Of a DNA stretch of 64,000 nt, positions 9,372-18,326 are shown in pieces. The stretch is from positions 124,001-188,000 of the forward strand of contig NZ_VSLD01000002.1 in the NCBI RefSeq assembly GCF_008107445.1, read 5' to 3'. This stretch comes from Arthrobacter echini. GTDB lineage: Bacteria; Actinomycetota; Actinomycetes; Actinomycetales; Micrococcaceae. The position numbers were made by a program, and so were the translations under genes. The notes under the pieces were generated by a model. The model ran no database searches and had not been told where the DNA came from. It saw only the letters and a list, made by a program, of their open reading frames with translations. Every line of letters begins with the position of its first letter. Position 1 is the stretch's first letter.

Positions 9372-11869
9372 CAGGCCGGGACGATGTTGACCAGCTTGGG
9401 GGCCCGCACGATGACGGTGCGGATGCCGCGCCCGTCCAGTACCCGCTGCACTTGTTCGCTGGCCAGCGCGAGCTCGCGCAGCTCGTCCTCCCCGATGTCG
9501 GGCGAGACCGTCAGGCGCTCCCGCACCTTGCCCTGGACCTGGACCACCGCGACCACGCTCTCCTGCCGCACCAGCTCCTGGTCGACGGCGGGCCAGCCGG
9601 CGGTCGCGACGGTCGCCTCGTGGCCCAGGCGGTTCCAGAGGTCCTCCGCCGTGTAGGGCGCGAAGAGGCTCAGGAGGATCGCCACGGCCTCGGTGGCCTC
9701 GCGCACAGCCGGATCCGCGCCGCCCACGCCGGAGTCCACAGCCTTGCGTGTGGCGTTGACCAGCTCCATGAGCTTCGCGATCGCCACGTTGAACTTGTTG
9801 GCCTCCATCAGCGCGGCCGCCTCGGAGACGGTGCGGTGCGTCATCGAGCGCAGGGCCCGATCCCCCGTCGAGGGGTCGGTCCCCACGTCGCTCGTAACAT
9901 CCGTCCCCAATCGCCACGCGCGCGCCAGGAACTTCGCGGAGCCCGACGGCGAGACATCGGCCCAGTCGACGTCGTCCTCCGGCGGCGACGCGAACACCAT
10001 GGTGAGGCGGACGGCGTCCACCCCGTAACGGTCCAGCTGCTCGCCCAGGTCAACCCCGTTGCCGAGGGATTTACTCATGGCCCTGCCACCGTTGAGCACC
10101 TGACCCTGGTTCAGCAGCGCGCCGAACGGCTCGGTGAAGTCCACCATGCCGAGATCGAACAGGACCTTGGTGAAGAAGCGGCTGTAGAGCAGATGCAGGA
10201 TGGCGTGCTCCACGCCGCCCACGTACTGGCCCACCGGCAGCCACCGGTTCACCGCCTCGGACTCGAAAGGAGCGGTATCGAGCTGCGGGTCGACGAAGCG
10301 CAGGTAGTACCAGGACGAATCCACGAAGGTGTCCATGGTGTCGGTATCGCGCTCGGCAGCGCCACCGCAGGCCGGGCACGGGACGTTCACCCACTCCTCG
10401 ACCGCGGCCAGCGGCGAGGTTCCCTTCGGCGCCAGTGCCTCGCCGCGCAGACCCTCCGGCAGTGTCACCGGGAGCTGGTCGTCCGGCACCGGGACCTCGC
10501 CGCAGGACGGGCAGTGGATGATCGGGATGGGAGTACCCCAGAAGCGTTGCCGCGACAGCAGCCAGTCCCGCAGGCGGTAGTTGACGGTGTGCTCGCCGGT
10601 CCCCTGTCCCTCGATGAGCTCGATGGCACGACGGATGGCGGCGTCGCGGTCCAGTCCGCTGAGCTCGCCCGAATTGACGAGGGTGCCCTCGCCGACGGTG
10701 GCGACGCCGGTCTCCGCAGCGTCCTCGGCGCCGGTGTCCACGACGGTGCGCACGGGGAGGTCGAAGGTACGGGCGAAGTCGAGGTCCCGCTGGTCGTGGG
10801 CAGGGACGGCCATGATGGCACCCGTGCCGTAGTCGGCCAGCACGTAGTCGGCAGCCCAGACGGGCAGCTTCTCCCCGGTGAGTGGATTGATCGCATGGCG
10901 GCCGGTGAAGACGCCTGTCTTCTCCCGCTCCGTGGCCTGCCGCTCGATCTCGGACAGGCCCTTGACCTGGTCCCGGTAGGCCTCCAGCTCCGCCCGGCGG
11001 TCCGCGGTGACGAGGTCCAGCGCCAGCGGGGCGTCCGCTGCGACGACGAAGAAGGTGGCCCCGTACAGGGTGTCGGGGCGTGTGGTGAAGACCGGCACGT
11101 CCACGGCCGGCCTCTCGCCGTCGGCCTCGATGGCGAAGCGCACGTGCGCCCCCTCGGAGCGCCCGATCCAGTTGCGCTGCATGGCCAGGACACGCTCTGG
11201 CCAGCGCCCCTTGAGCTGCTCCATGTCGTCCAGCAGTCGATCGGCGTAGTCGGTGATCCTGAAGTACCACTGGTTCAGGTTCTTCTTGGTCACCAGGGTG
11301 CCGCAGCGCTCGCATGCCCCGTTGACGACCTGCTCGTTGGCGAGCACCGTCTGGTCCTTCGGGCACCAGTTCACCGGGGAGTTCTTGCGGTAGGCCAGGC
11401 CCCGCTGGAAGAACCGCACGAACAGCCACTGGGTCCAGCGGTAGTACTCGGGGTCGGAGGTGTGGACCCGCCTGCTCCAGTCGGCGCTGATCGCATAGCG
11501 CTTGAAGGACGTGGCCTGGGTCTCGATGTTCGCGTAGGTCCACTCCGCCGGATGCGCGTTGCGCTTGATCGCCGCGTTCTCGGCGGGCAGCCCGAAGGAG
11601 TCCCAGCCGATGGGATGGAGGACGTCGAAGCCCTGCTGCCGGTAGTAGCGCGCCACCACGTCCCCCATGGCGAAGGCCTCGGCGTGGCCCATGTGCAGAT
11701 CGCCCGAGGGGTAGGGGAACATGTCGAGCACGTAGCGGCGCTCGCGCTCGCCGTCGTCGGACGGGGCGAAGGGCTGGAGCCTGTCCCATACGGCGGGCCA
11801 TCTCGCCTCGATGGCCGCGACATCGTAGGTGTTCTCGTCCGGCTGGACGTCCCCTTGGTTGGTGCTCAC
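9371..11869 (-). CDS. leuS: Leucyl-tRNA synthetase
   Basis: 832 aa class I synthetase charging tRNA-Leu. It carries the HIGH-type motif [16 protein letters not shown] near residue 50, an editing (CP1) domain with the TTRPDTLYG signature, and the KMSKS variant [11 protein letters not shown]. The GTG at 11869 ([17 protein letters not shown]) is chosen over the longer upstream frame, which would run through the attenuator region. Upstream lies a candidate leader peptide rich in Leu codons and a terminator-like hairpin (see separate entries), implying expression is matched to leucyl-tRNA supply. It is followed by degV with a 1-bp overlap. Confidence 0.97.
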   Translation of the reverse strand: MSTNQGDVQPDENTYDVAAIEARWPAVWDRLQPFAPSDDGERERRYVLDMFPYPSGDLHMGHAEAFAMGDVVARYYRQQGFDVLHPIGWDSFGLPAENAAIKRNAHPAEWTYANIETQATSFKRYAISADWSRRVHTSDPEYYRWTQWLFVRFFQRGLAYRKNSPVNWCPKDQTVLANEQVVNGACERCGTLVTKKNLNQWYFRITDYADRLLDDMEQLKGRWPERVLAMQRNWIGRSEGAHVRFAIEADGERPAVDVPVFTTRPDTLYGATFFVVAADAPLALDLVTADRRAELEAYRDQVKGLSEIERQATEREKTGVFTGRHAINPLTGEKLPVWAADYVLADYGTGAIMAVPAHDQRDLDFARTFDLPVRTVVDTGAEDAAETGVATVGEGTLVNSGELSGLDRDAAIRRAIELIEGQGTGEHTVNYRLRDWLLSRQRFWGTPIPIIHCPSCGEVPVPDDQLPVTLPEGLRGEALAPKGTSPLAAVEEWVNVPCPACGGAAERDTDTMDTFVDSSWYYLRFVDPQLDTAPFESEAVNRWLPVGQYVGGVEHAILHLLYSRFFTKVLFDLGMVDFTEPFGALLNQGQVLNGGRAMSKSLGNGVDLGEQLDRYGVDAVRLTMVFASPPEDDVDWADVSPSGSAKFLARAWRLGTDVTSDVGTDPSTGDRALRSMTHRTVSEAAALMEANKFNVAIAKLMELVNATRKAVDSGVGGADPAVREATEAVAILLSLFAPYTAEDLWNRLGHEATVATAGWPAVDQELVRQESVVAVVQVQGKVRERLTVSPDIGEDELRELALASEQVQRVLDGRGIRTVIVRAPKLVNIVPA

Positions 11870-11966
11870 TGTATGGCCTGTCCTTGTCGGTGGAACGTGG
11901 TGCCGGGCATGCCCTTCCGGCCGGCGGGCGACGCGCTGCTGGGTGTGGCCGGTCGGCGCCGAACAC

Positions 11967-11992
11967 ACAAAAGCCCCTCACACAGGAGGGGC
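11967..11992 (-). terminator. Attenuator hairpin in the leuS leader
   Basis: On the minus strand GCCCCTC (11992-11986), a 6-nt loop CTGTGT and GAGGGGC (11979-11973) form a 7-bp all-strong stem followed by TTTT, about 100 nt before the leuS start. This is an intrinsic terminator shape positioned inside a leader rather than at the end of a gene. Confidence 0.65.
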
Positions 11993-12016
11993 CGCCGCAG
12001 GGTCGTGACCGAGCGG

Positions 12017-12043
12017 CTAGGGAAGGAGGAGGATCCGCAGCAT
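12017..12043 (-). CDS. Candidate leucine leader peptide of leuS
   Basis: An 8-codon reading frame, MLRILLLP then TAG, in which four of eight codons are Leu, three of them consecutive (CTC CTC CTT). It ends 24 nt before a terminator-like hairpin with a T-run and lies 148 nt upstream of the leuS start. This is the layout of ribosome-mediated transcription attenuation: a ribosome stalled for lack of charged tRNA-Leu would alter folding and allow read-through. TAAAGT (12055-12050) is a TANNNT box ending 6 nt before its ATG, so the leader peptide may be translated from a leaderless transcript. The peptide is too short for similarity evidence, so the call rests on composition, position and the hairpin. 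Confidence 0.65.
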   Translation of the reverse strand: MLRILLLP

Positions 12044-12049
12044 GGCACC

Positions 12050-12055
12050 ACTTTA
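12050..12055 (-). promoter_or_regulatory. Candidate -10 of the leuS leader transcript
   Basis: TAAAGT on the minus strand matches TANNNT and stands 6 nt before the leader-peptide ATG. It would start the leuS transcript separately from glpK, which ends at 12136. No -35 is recognisable. Confidence 0.4.
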
Positions 12056-12135
12056 GCAGTGTGCTCCTGCGACCCCGGCGGCGGGCACCGCGCGCCCGGT
12101 CCGTCGGTCGGACCGGGCGCTCGGTGACTGCTGTG

Positions 12136-13653
12136 CTACTCGACGTCCTCGTCGACCCAGTCGAAGGTCTTCGTGACGGCCTTCTTCCACAGGCGCAGCT
12201 GACGGTCGCGCTCGGCCGCGTCCATGGTCGGGTTCCAGCGCTTGTCCTCCGACCAGTTGGCCGCGAGCTCGTCGGTGTCCTTCCAGAAGTCGACGGCGAG
12301 TCCCGCGGCGTAGGCTGCGCCCAGCGCGGTGGTCTCCGTGACCTTCGGGCGGATGACCGGGATCCCGAGGATGTCCGCCTGGAACTGCATGAGGGCATCG
12401 TTGGCCACCATACCGCCGTCGACCCTCAGGTCCTCCATGTCGACACCGGAGTCGGCATTGGCGGCATCGAGTACCTCACGGGTCTGGAAGGCCGTCGCCT
12501 CCAGCGCTGCACGGGCAATGTGGCCCTTGTTCACGAACCGGGTCAGCCCCACGATCGCGCCGCGGGCGTCCGACCGCCAGTACGGTGCGAAGAGGCCGGA
12601 GAACGCGGGCACGATGTAGACGCCGCCGTTGTCCTCCACGGTCGTGGCGAGCTGCTCCACCTCGGGCGCGCTCTTGATCAGGCCCAGGTTGTCCCGGAGC
12701 CACTGGATGAGCGAGCCCGTGACGGCGATGGATCCCTCGAGCGCGTACACCGGCTTGGCGTCTCCGAGCTTGTAGCAGACCGTGGTGAGCAGGCCGTTCT
12801 TGGATTGGACGATCTCCTCGCCGGTGTTGACGATCATGAAGTTGCCCGTGCCGTAGGTGTTCTTCGCGCCGCCCTTGTCGAAGGCCGCCTGCCCGAAGGT
12901 CGCCGCCTGCTGGTCGCCGAGGATCCCGGCCACGGGGGTCTCCCGCAGCAGCTGCGAGGTGTGCACCGTGCCGTAGACCTCGGACGAGGACTTGATCTCG
13001 GGCATCATCGACAGAGGGACACCGAAGTCGGCCAGGATCGACTCGTCCCAGCTGAGGGTCTCCAGATCCATGAACAGCGTGCGGGACGCGTTGGTCACAT
13101 CGGTGATGTGCACGCCTCCGTCGGTGCCGCCGGTGAGATTCCAGGTGACCCAGGAGTCGGTGTTGCCGAAGATGAGGTCGCCGGCCTCCGCCTTCTCGCG
13201 TGCACCCTCGACGTTGTCGAGGATCCACTTGATCTTCGTGCCGGAGAAATAGGTGGCCAGCGGCAGGCCCACCGTGGCCTTGTAGCGCTCCACCCCGCCG
13301 TCCTTCGCGAGTTCGTCGACGATGGACTGTGTCCGGGTGTCCTGCCAGACGATGGCGTTGTAGACGGCCTGGCCCGTGGTCTTGTCCCACACGACGGCGG
13401 TCTCGCGCTGGTTGGTGATACCGACGGCTGCGATGTCGTGCCGCGTGAGATTGGCCTTGGAGAGGGCCGATCCGATGACCTCGCGGGTGTTGTTCCAGAT
13501 CTCGGCCGGGTCGTGCTCCACCCAGCCGGCTTTCGGGAAGATCTGCTCGTGTTCCTTCTGCCCGGACGAGACGATCTCGCCCTTGTGGTCGAAGACGATG
13601 GCCCTGCTGGAGGTGGTGCCCTGGTCGATGGCGATGACGTACTGCTGTGACAT
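12136..13653 (-). CDS. glpK: Glycerol kinase
   Basis: 505 aa FGGY-family kinase that phosphorylates glycerol to glycerol 3-phosphate, trapping it in the cytoplasm. The N terminus [18 protein letters not shown] is the ATP-binding phosphate 1 motif of glycerol kinases, [14 protein letters not shown] is the substrate region, and the second FGGY signature lies around [13 protein letters not shown]. Start ATG at 13653 has AAGGAG 6-7 nt upstream. It is last in the glpD-glpF-glpK transcript, 63 nt after glpF. Full length and intact. Confidence 0.97.
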   Translation of the reverse strand: MSQQYVIAIDQGTTSSRAIVFDHKGEIVSSGQKEHEQIFPKAGWVEHDPAEIWNNTREVIGSALSKANLTRHDIAAVGITNQRETAVVWDKTTGQAVYNAIVWQDTRTQSIVDELAKDGGVERYKATVGLPLATYFSGTKIKWILDNVEGAREKAEAGDLIFGNTDSWVTWNLTGGTDGGVHITDVTNASRTLFMDLETLSWDESILADFGVPLSMMPEIKSSSEVYGTVHTSQLLRETPVAGILGDQQAATFGQAAFDKGGAKNTYGTGNFMIVNTGEEIVQSKNGLLTTVCYKLGDAKPVYALEGSIAVTGSLIQWLRDNLGLIKSAPEVEQLATTVEDNGGVYIVPAFSGLFAPYWRSDARGAIVGLTRFVNKGHIARAALEATAFQTREVLDAANADSGVDMEDLRVDGGMVANDALMQFQADILGIPVIRPKVTETTALGAAYAAGLAVDFWKDTDELAANWSEDKRWNPTMDAAERDRQLRLWKKAVTKTFDWVDEDVE

Positions 13654-13716
13654 GTCGTACTCCTTCAGTTCATGAGGGGGTGATCAGCGGCTGCGGAGAG
13701 TCGCAGGAGCCTGCTC

Positions 13717-14460
13717 TCAGGCGGCGATGACGGGGAACGAGATGAACTGCACGACGATGCCGGCGAGCGCACCACCGACGATCGGTCCGAAGAACGGGAC
13801 CCAGGCGTAGGCCCAGTCGCTGGAGCCCTTCCCCTTGATGGGCAGGAAGGCGTGGGCGATGCGCGGGCCGAGGTCACGGTTCGGGTTGATGGCGTATCCC
13901 GTGGGCCCACCGAGGGATGCGCCGATGCCGACCACGAGGAGTGCGACGGCCAGGGGGCCGATCTGGGTGGGGGTCCCGGCGAACGAGAGGATGACCAGGA
14001 CCAGGACGAAGGTCGCGATGACCTCGGTGACCAGGTTCCAGCCGTAGGAACGGATGGCCGGACCGGTGGCGAACACACCGAGCTTGTTGGCCGGATCCGG
14101 CTCCTCGTCGAAGTGGTTCTTGTAGGACAGCCAGCACAGGACGGCGCCGACGATCGATCCGAGCATCTGAGCTGCGAGATATCCGAGTGTGGTGGCGAAG
14201 GTCTTGTCGACACCGGGTGCGTATTCAGCGGCGTCGCTGAAGAGCAGTCCGATGGTGACGGCGAAGTTCAGGTGCGCTCCCGAGAGGGCCGCCACGTAGA
14301 CACCCGCGAAGACCGCGAGCCCCCACCCGAAGTTGACCATGAGAAAGCCGCCGTTGTTGCCCTTGGTCTTGGCGAGCGCAACGTTCGCGACCACACCCGT
14401 ACCGAGCAGCAGCAGCAGCATTGTGCCGAAGGTTTCGGCGACGAATACTTCCAGAGACAT
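13717..14460 (-). CDS. glpF: Glycerol facilitator, MIP/aquaporin family
   Basis: 247 aa channel with six predicted membrane helices. Both pore motifs deviate from the canonical NPA: the first is N65-F-A in SGAHLNFAVTIG and the second N192-P-N in GYAINPNRDLGPR. The Arg of the selectivity filter (R195) and the following Asp that marks glycerol-type channels are kept, so glycerol or small-polyol transport is still the likely role. AAAGGAG precedes the ATG. Located between glpD and glpK, which supports the substrate. The altered NPA motifs were checked in the DNA and are not reading errors on my part; whether they affect selectivity is unknown. Confidence 0.9.
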   Translation of the reverse strand: MSLEVFVAETFGTMLLLLLGTGVVANVALAKTKGNNGGFLMVNFGWGLAVFAGVYVAALSGAHLNFAVTIGLLFSDAAEYAPGVDKTFATTLGYLAAQMLGSIVGAVLCWLSYKNHFDEEPDPANKLGVFATGPAIRSYGWNLVTEVIATFVLVLVILSFAGTPTQIGPLAVALLVVGIGASLGGPTGYAINPNRDLGPRIAHAFLPIKGKGSSDWAYAWVPFFGPIVGGALAGIVVQFISFPVIAA

Positions 14461-14489
14461 CCTTGACTCCTTTGTCTATTCACTTGTCG

Positions 14490-14574
14490 ACGGGTGCCGC
14501 CGCCTCGACGGCACCCGTTGGTTCCCCCCGGCAACCGCTGCCGTTGGCCATGCACCGCTGCGAGTGACAGCGGT
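14490..14574 (-). other. Two stem-loops in the glpD-glpF intercistronic gap
   Basis: A 10-bp stem at 14490-14499 with 14509-14518 and a 7-bp stem at 14554-14560 with 14568-14574, both in the 138-nt gap. Neither has a T-run on the minus strand, so they are not ordinary terminators. They may set mRNA stability or the relative amounts of glpD and glpF-glpK. Confidence 0.5.
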
Positions 14575-14598
14575 TCGACGTCGTCGCGGCGGGTGCCG

Positions 14599-16347
14599 CT
14601 ACGAGGTCAGGCTTGTGACGTGCACCCTGTGGGCCTCGGCGAGGACCTTGCCGGCCAGCTCGATCTCCGCAGCCGACTGCGCTGCGTCCCAGCCGAGCAA
14701 TGGGGCGAGGGCCTCGGACAGCTCCGCGAGCAGCTCCTCGGTGACCAGTCCACGGAAGGCCAGCGAGGTACGGCGGATCAGCACGTCGATCAGGTGACCG
14801 ATCTGCTCGTGCTCCACCATGTAGGCCAGTTCGCGGGTGCTCAGTTCGGCGGTCGAGGTGAACACGCGGTCGGGTCCTTCGGTGAGGTAGTCGATGACAT
14901 CGCTCGCCCTGGTCCCGTAGCGGGTCAGCAGGACCCTCACGCGCGCCTCGTCGAACCCGGGGCGCACCATGCCCCTGACCCAGGCGCGTTCGGCCGCCTC
15001 GTCCGTGGGGAAGTCCTTCCCGCCGCCGATGGCCAGGCCCGCCGTGGAGGTGCGGCGCGGGCGGCCCAGTGCGGCGAGCGTGTCGTCGGCGAGATGCTCG
15101 GACAGCGCACGGAACGTGGTCCACTTGCCGCCCACGAGACTCAGCGTGGTCACCGTACGGCCGTCGGTCTTCTCCTCGCGCTTCTCGATCCGGTAGTCGC
15201 GTGACACGAACCCGGGCTGGGTCTCGTCGTGCCGCGGCAGCGGACGGACGCCGGAGAAGCTGTACACGATGTCTTCCTTGGCAACCGTGATGTCCGGGAA
15301 GACGTGGCCGATGAGTTCGAAGAAGTAGTCGATCTCCTCGTCGGTGCACACCGCCTGCTCGGTGACGTCGACGTCGATGTCGGTGGTCCCCACGAGAACC
15401 CTGTCACCCATCGGGTAGATGAGCACGATCCTGCCGTCCACGTGCTCGAAGAAGATCTCGGTCCCGTTGCAGGCCTTCAGCAGCTCCGGGTGGTCGAGCA
15501 CGATGTGCGAACCCTTGGTCCCGCCCATGAAGCGGCTCTCGGTGCCCAGTGCGGCATTGGTCTCGTCCGTCCAGGCACCCGAGGCGTTGACGACGACGTC
15601 GGCCCGGAAGGTGAAGGTCTCACCCGTGAGCTCGTCGCGCAGTTCCACACCGTCCTCACCCGCACCGATCGCGCTGACGTAGTTGGCCGCCCGGACCGCG
15701 GGGTTGGCGAGCTGGCCGTCGCGGAGCACATCGAGCGTGAGCCGCTCGGGGTTGTGGACGGAGGCGTCGAAGTAGGTGGCGGCGTACTTGACGTCCTTGC
15801 GCAGGTCGGGCATGGAGGCGAGGGCCTTCTTGCGGCCCACGAAGGAGTGCCGGGGTACGTTGCCGCCGTCGCGGGAGAAGAAGTCGTACATGGTCAGGCC
15901 GGCCTTGATGAGCACGGCGCCGCGCTCCACCTGCTTGCCCTGCTTGTGCGTCAGGAAGCGCAGCGGTGCGGAGAGGATACCCGAGAACGTGGAGTAGATG
16001 GGGATCGTGGTCTGCAGGGGCTTGACGTAGTGGGGAGCGATCTTCATGAGGGCGTTACGCTCGATCACCGATTCGCGGACAAGACGGAACTCGCCGTTCT
16101 CGAGATAGCGGATACCGCCGTGGATCATGTGCGAGGAAGCACCGGAGGCACCCTGGCAGTAGTCGCCGCGTTCCACGAGAGCCACGTCCACTCCCTGGAG
16201 CGCCAGATCCCGGAAGGTGCCCACCCCGTTGATCCCGCCGCCGATGATGAGCACGGAGGCTCGGGGGTTGTCCCTGAGCTCCTGCACCACCGTGCGGGTC
16301 GATTCTGCTGCGCCTTCGTGACTGGTCCGGCCGGCTGGGATGCTCAA
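14599..16347 (-). CDS. glpD: Aerobic glycerol-3-phosphate dehydrogenase
   Basis: 582 aa FAD enzyme, membrane-associated, oxidising glycerol 3-phosphate to dihydroxyacetone phosphate with electrons to the quinone pool. The Rossmann motif VLIIGGGINGVGTFRDLAL is at about residues 30-48, followed by VERGDYCQGASGASSHMIHG; a C-terminal helical domain completes the family length. The TTG at 16347 is chosen because GGAG lies 8 nt upstream; the frame continues upstream but without a ribosome-binding site. First gene of the glp operon and divergent from a SorC-type regulator; a TTGACT box at 16422-16417 may be its -35. Confidence 0.95.
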   Translation of the reverse strand: MSIPAGRTSHEGAAESTRTVVQELRDNPRASVLIIGGGINGVGTFRDLALQGVDVALVERGDYCQGASGASSHMIHGGIRYLENGEFRLVRESVIERNALMKIAPHYVKPLQTTIPIYSTFSGILSAPLRFLTHKQGKQVERGAVLIKAGLTMYDFFSRDGGNVPRHSFVGRKKALASMPDLRKDVKYAATYFDASVHNPERLTLDVLRDGQLANPAVRAANYVSAIGAGEDGVELRDELTGETFTFRADVVVNASGAWTDETNAALGTESRFMGGTKGSHIVLDHPELLKACNGTEIFFEHVDGRIVLIYPMGDRVLVGTTDIDVDVTEQAVCTDEEIDYFFELIGHVFPDITVAKEDIVYSFSGVRPLPRHDETQPGFVSRDYRIEKREEKTDGRTVTTLSLVGGKWTTFRALSEHLADDTLAALGRPRRTSTAGLAIGGGKDFPTDEAAERAWVRGMVRPGFDEARVRVLLTRYGTRASDVIDYLTEGPDRVFTSTAELSTRELAYMVEHEQIGHLIDVLIRRTSLAFRGLVTEELLAELSEALAPLLGWDAAQSAAEIELAGKVLAEAHRVHVTSLTS

Positions 16348-16403
16348 GGTACTACTCCGTAACGTCAATGTCTGGAATGGTTGCTGCCCCTCAAGTGTCC
16401 GAG

Positions 16404-16420
16404 GACTGCAAATAACAGTC
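16404..16420. promoter_or_regulatory. Inverted repeat GACTG-N7-CAGTC upstream of glpD
   Basis: Perfect 5-bp arms (16404-16408 and 16416-16420) spaced by 7 nt in the glpD/regulator divergent region. The right arm overlaps a TTGACT hexamer reading toward glpD, so a bound protein could block that promoter. Confidence 0.35.
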
Positions 16421-16428
16421 AACCGCAT

Positions 16429-16442
16429 TGCACGAACGTGCA
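16429..16442. promoter_or_regulatory. Palindromic candidate operator TGCACGAACGTGCA
   Basis: 6-bp perfect arms TGCACG/CGTGCA around AA, lying between the divergent glpD and regulator genes, 22 nt before the regulator ATG at 16464. The position suits an autoregulatory and glp-controlling operator of the SorC/DeoR-type protein. Its presence also argues that the regulator begins at the ATG rather than the TTG at 16428, which would place the palindrome inside the coding sequence. Confidence 0.5.
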
Positions 16443-16463
16443 CTGGTGGCCGACACTGGTGTC

Positions 16464-17456
16464 ATGACGGCGACGAATGAGGCCGAACCCCCACTCCCCG
16501 GGCACGCCTCCGGCAACCGGTCGCGCGAGGCCCTGCGTGCCGCGCAGATGTACTACCTGCAGGACCTGACCATGGACGCCATCGCGCGGGAACTGCGGAC
16601 CTCGCGCTCCACGGTGTCGCGGCTGCTGTCGATGGCGCGCGAGACGGGTCTCGTGCAGATCCAGGTGAACAACCCGACGGAGCGCACGCCCGCGCTGGAG
16701 CAGCAGATCAGTCGCCGCTTCGACATCGACGCGCACGTGGTGCCGATCGCGGACACCGTCAACGACTCGGAGGTGCTCAACCGCGTGGCGCTGCAGGCGG
16801 CGCGCACCATCGGTCCGCTCGTGGACTCCAACGCGATCATCGGCGTGGCCTGGGGCTCCACCCTCAGCGCCGTGAGCCACTGCCTCACCCGCAAGCAGAC
16901 CCACGACAGCACGATCGTGCAGCTCAACGGTGCGGGCAATACCGAGACCACAGGCATTTCCTACGCCAGTGAGATCCTGCGCCGGTTCGGGCAGGCCTAC
17001 GGGGCGCGTGTGGAGCAGTTCCCCGTGCCTGCGTTCTTCGACCACGCTGCTACGAAGCAGGCCATGTGGAACGAACGCAGCGTGCGGCGCATCCTTGATC
17101 TGCAGGACCGCATGACCATGGCCATCTTCGGCGTCGGCTCCATCGGGGCTGGCATCCCCAGCCACGTCTACAGCGGCGGGTACCTCGATCCGGAGGACCT
17201 GGAGACCCTGGAGGCGGACGGCGTGGTGGGCGACGTGGCCACGATGTTCTTCCGGGCCGACGGCAGCCACCGGAACATCCTGCTGAACGAGCGCAGCACC
17301 GGACCTGATCTGGGTGATCTCCGGCGGGTCGACCGGCGCATCTGCGTCGTGTCCGGCGAGTCGAAGATCCACGGCCTCCGCGGGGCGCTCGCCGCAGGCC
17401 TGGCCACGGACCTCATCCTCGACGAAGGCTCCGCGCGGCGCCTGATCGGAGCCTGA
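16464..17456 (+). CDS. SorC/DeoR-type sugar-binding transcriptional regulator
   Basis: 330 aa. An N-terminal helix-turn-helix (YYLQDLTMDAIARELRTSRS, then TVSRLL) is followed by the effector-binding domain of the SorC family, which normally binds a phosphorylated sugar or polyol; typical segments are IIGVAWGSTLSAVSHCL, IFGVGSIGAG and LRGALAAGLATDLILDE. Divergent from glpD with a palindrome between them, so it is the obvious candidate regulator of glycerol genes, with glycerol 3-phosphate or dihydroxyacetone phosphate as possible effector (inference). It may also read into the aldo/keto reductase operon 42 nt downstream, although that has its own -10-like box. Confidence 0.88.
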   Translation: MTATNEAEPPLPGHASGNRSREALRAAQMYYLQDLTMDAIARELRTSRSTVSRLLSMARETGLVQIQVNNPTERTPALEQQISRRFDIDAHVVPIADTVNDSEVLNRVALQAARTIGPLVDSNAIIGVAWGSTLSAVSHCLTRKQTHDSTIVQLNGAGNTETTGISYASEILRRFGQAYGARVEQFPVPAFFDHAATKQAMWNERSVRRILDLQDRMTMAIFGVGSIGAGIPSHVYSGGYLDPEDLETLEADGVVGDVATMFFRADGSHRNILLNERSTGPDLGDLRRVDRRICVVSGESKIHGLRGALAAGLATDLILDEGSARRLIGA

Positions 17457-17486
17457 GTCGATCACCCCACCCGGTGCGGGCCTCGG

Positions 17487-17492
17487 TAGAGT
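17487..17492 (+). promoter_or_regulatory. Candidate leaderless -10 of the aldo/keto reductase operon
   Basis: TAGAGT (TANNNT) followed by 6 nt and ATG at 17499, with no Shine-Dalgarno in between. Same architecture as ahead of comEA, the leuS leader and the GNAT gene. Confidence 0.42.
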
Positions 17493-17498
17493 GCCCTC

Positions 17499-18326
17499 AT
17501 GACGCACTCCCTGCCCCACGCCCAGCTCGCCGACGGACACTCCATGGACGTGATCGGTTACGGCGTCTACAAGGTGCCGCCCGAGGACACCGAGCGGCTG
17601 AGTTCGACGGCGCTCGGGAGCGGCTACCGGCTCATCGACACGGCCGCGCTGTACGGCAACGAGGCCGGCGTCGGCGCTGCCGTGCGGTCCTGGACCGGCG
17701 ATCGCGACGACCTGTTCGTCACCTCGAAGGTGTGGAACGACGCCCACGGGTACGACGCCACGCTGCGCGCCTTCGACACCAGCATGGACCTGCTCGGACT
17801 CGACCGGCTCGACCTGTACCTGATCCACTGGCCGTGCCCGGCGCAGGACCTGTACGTCGAGTCGTGGCGCGCCCTGATCCAGCTCCGTGCGGAGGACCGC
17901 GTGCGCTCAGTGGGCGTCTCGAACTTCCAGCAGGACCACCTGCAGCGGCTGCTCGACGAGACGGGCGTTGTCCCGGTCCTGAACCAGGTGGAGCTGCACC
18001 CCTATCTCCAGCAGCGCGAGCTGCGCGCGTTCCACGAGCAGCACGGGATCCTCACCCAGGCCTGGAGCCCACTCGGGCGCGGCAGTGTGCTCGACGATCC
18101 CGTGATCGGCGAGCTCGCGGAGCAGCTCGGACGCACGTCCGCCCAGGTGGTGCTCCGCTGGCACCTGCAGCACGGGATCCTCACCATCCCGAAGTCCAGC
18201 ACGCCGGAGCGCATCAGCTCGAACCTGGACATCTTCGGCTTCGTGCTCGACGACCGGCAGATGGCGGCCCTGGACGGCCTGGACCGGGACCAGCGCTCCG
18301 GCTCGCATCCCGACCGGGTGGGGTGA
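17499..18326 (+). CDS. Aldo/keto reductase
   Basis: 275 aa NADPH-dependent oxidoreductase of the AKR superfamily, closest in layout to 2,5-diketo-D-gluconate reductases (AKR5 type). Catalytic tetrad residues are in place: D47 in RLIDTAALYGNE, Y52, K77 in VTSKVWN and H110 in LDLYLIHWP. The C-terminal cofactor region reads TIPKSSTPERISSNLDIFGF. Substrate cannot be told from sequence; carbonyls such as methylglyoxal or dihydroxyacetone would fit beside glycerol genes, but this is a guess. Stop overlaps the next start by one base (TGATG), starting a four-gene coupled operon. Confidence 0.93.
   Translation: MTHSLPHAQLADGHSMDVIGYGVYKVPPEDTERLSSTALGSGYRLIDTAALYGNEAGVGAAVRSWTGDRDDLFVTSKVWNDAHGYDATLRAFDTSMDLLGLDRLDLYLIHWPCPAQDLYVESWRALIQLRAEDRVRSVGVSNFQQDHLQRLLDETGVVPVLNQVELHPYLQQRELRAFHEQHGILTQAWSPLGRGSVLDDPVIGELAEQLGRTSAQVVLRWHLQHGILTIPKSSTPERISSNLDIFGFVLDDRQMAALDGLDRDQRSGSHPDRVG

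Noticed and set aside
12030-12060. T-box-like AAAGTGGTGCC upstream of leuS
   Set aside because: It resembles the T-box core only partly, and there is no room for the long specifier stem before it because glpK ends 80 nt away. The Leu-rich leader peptide and hairpin explain the region better.
9452-12127. 891-codon open frame opposite leuS
   Set aside because: Same reason; the leuS frame has complete synthetase motifs.
16428-16463. Upstream TTG start for the SorC-type regulator
   Set aside because: It would add 12 residues and put the palindromic operator inside the gene; the ATG at 16464 gives a normal N terminus.
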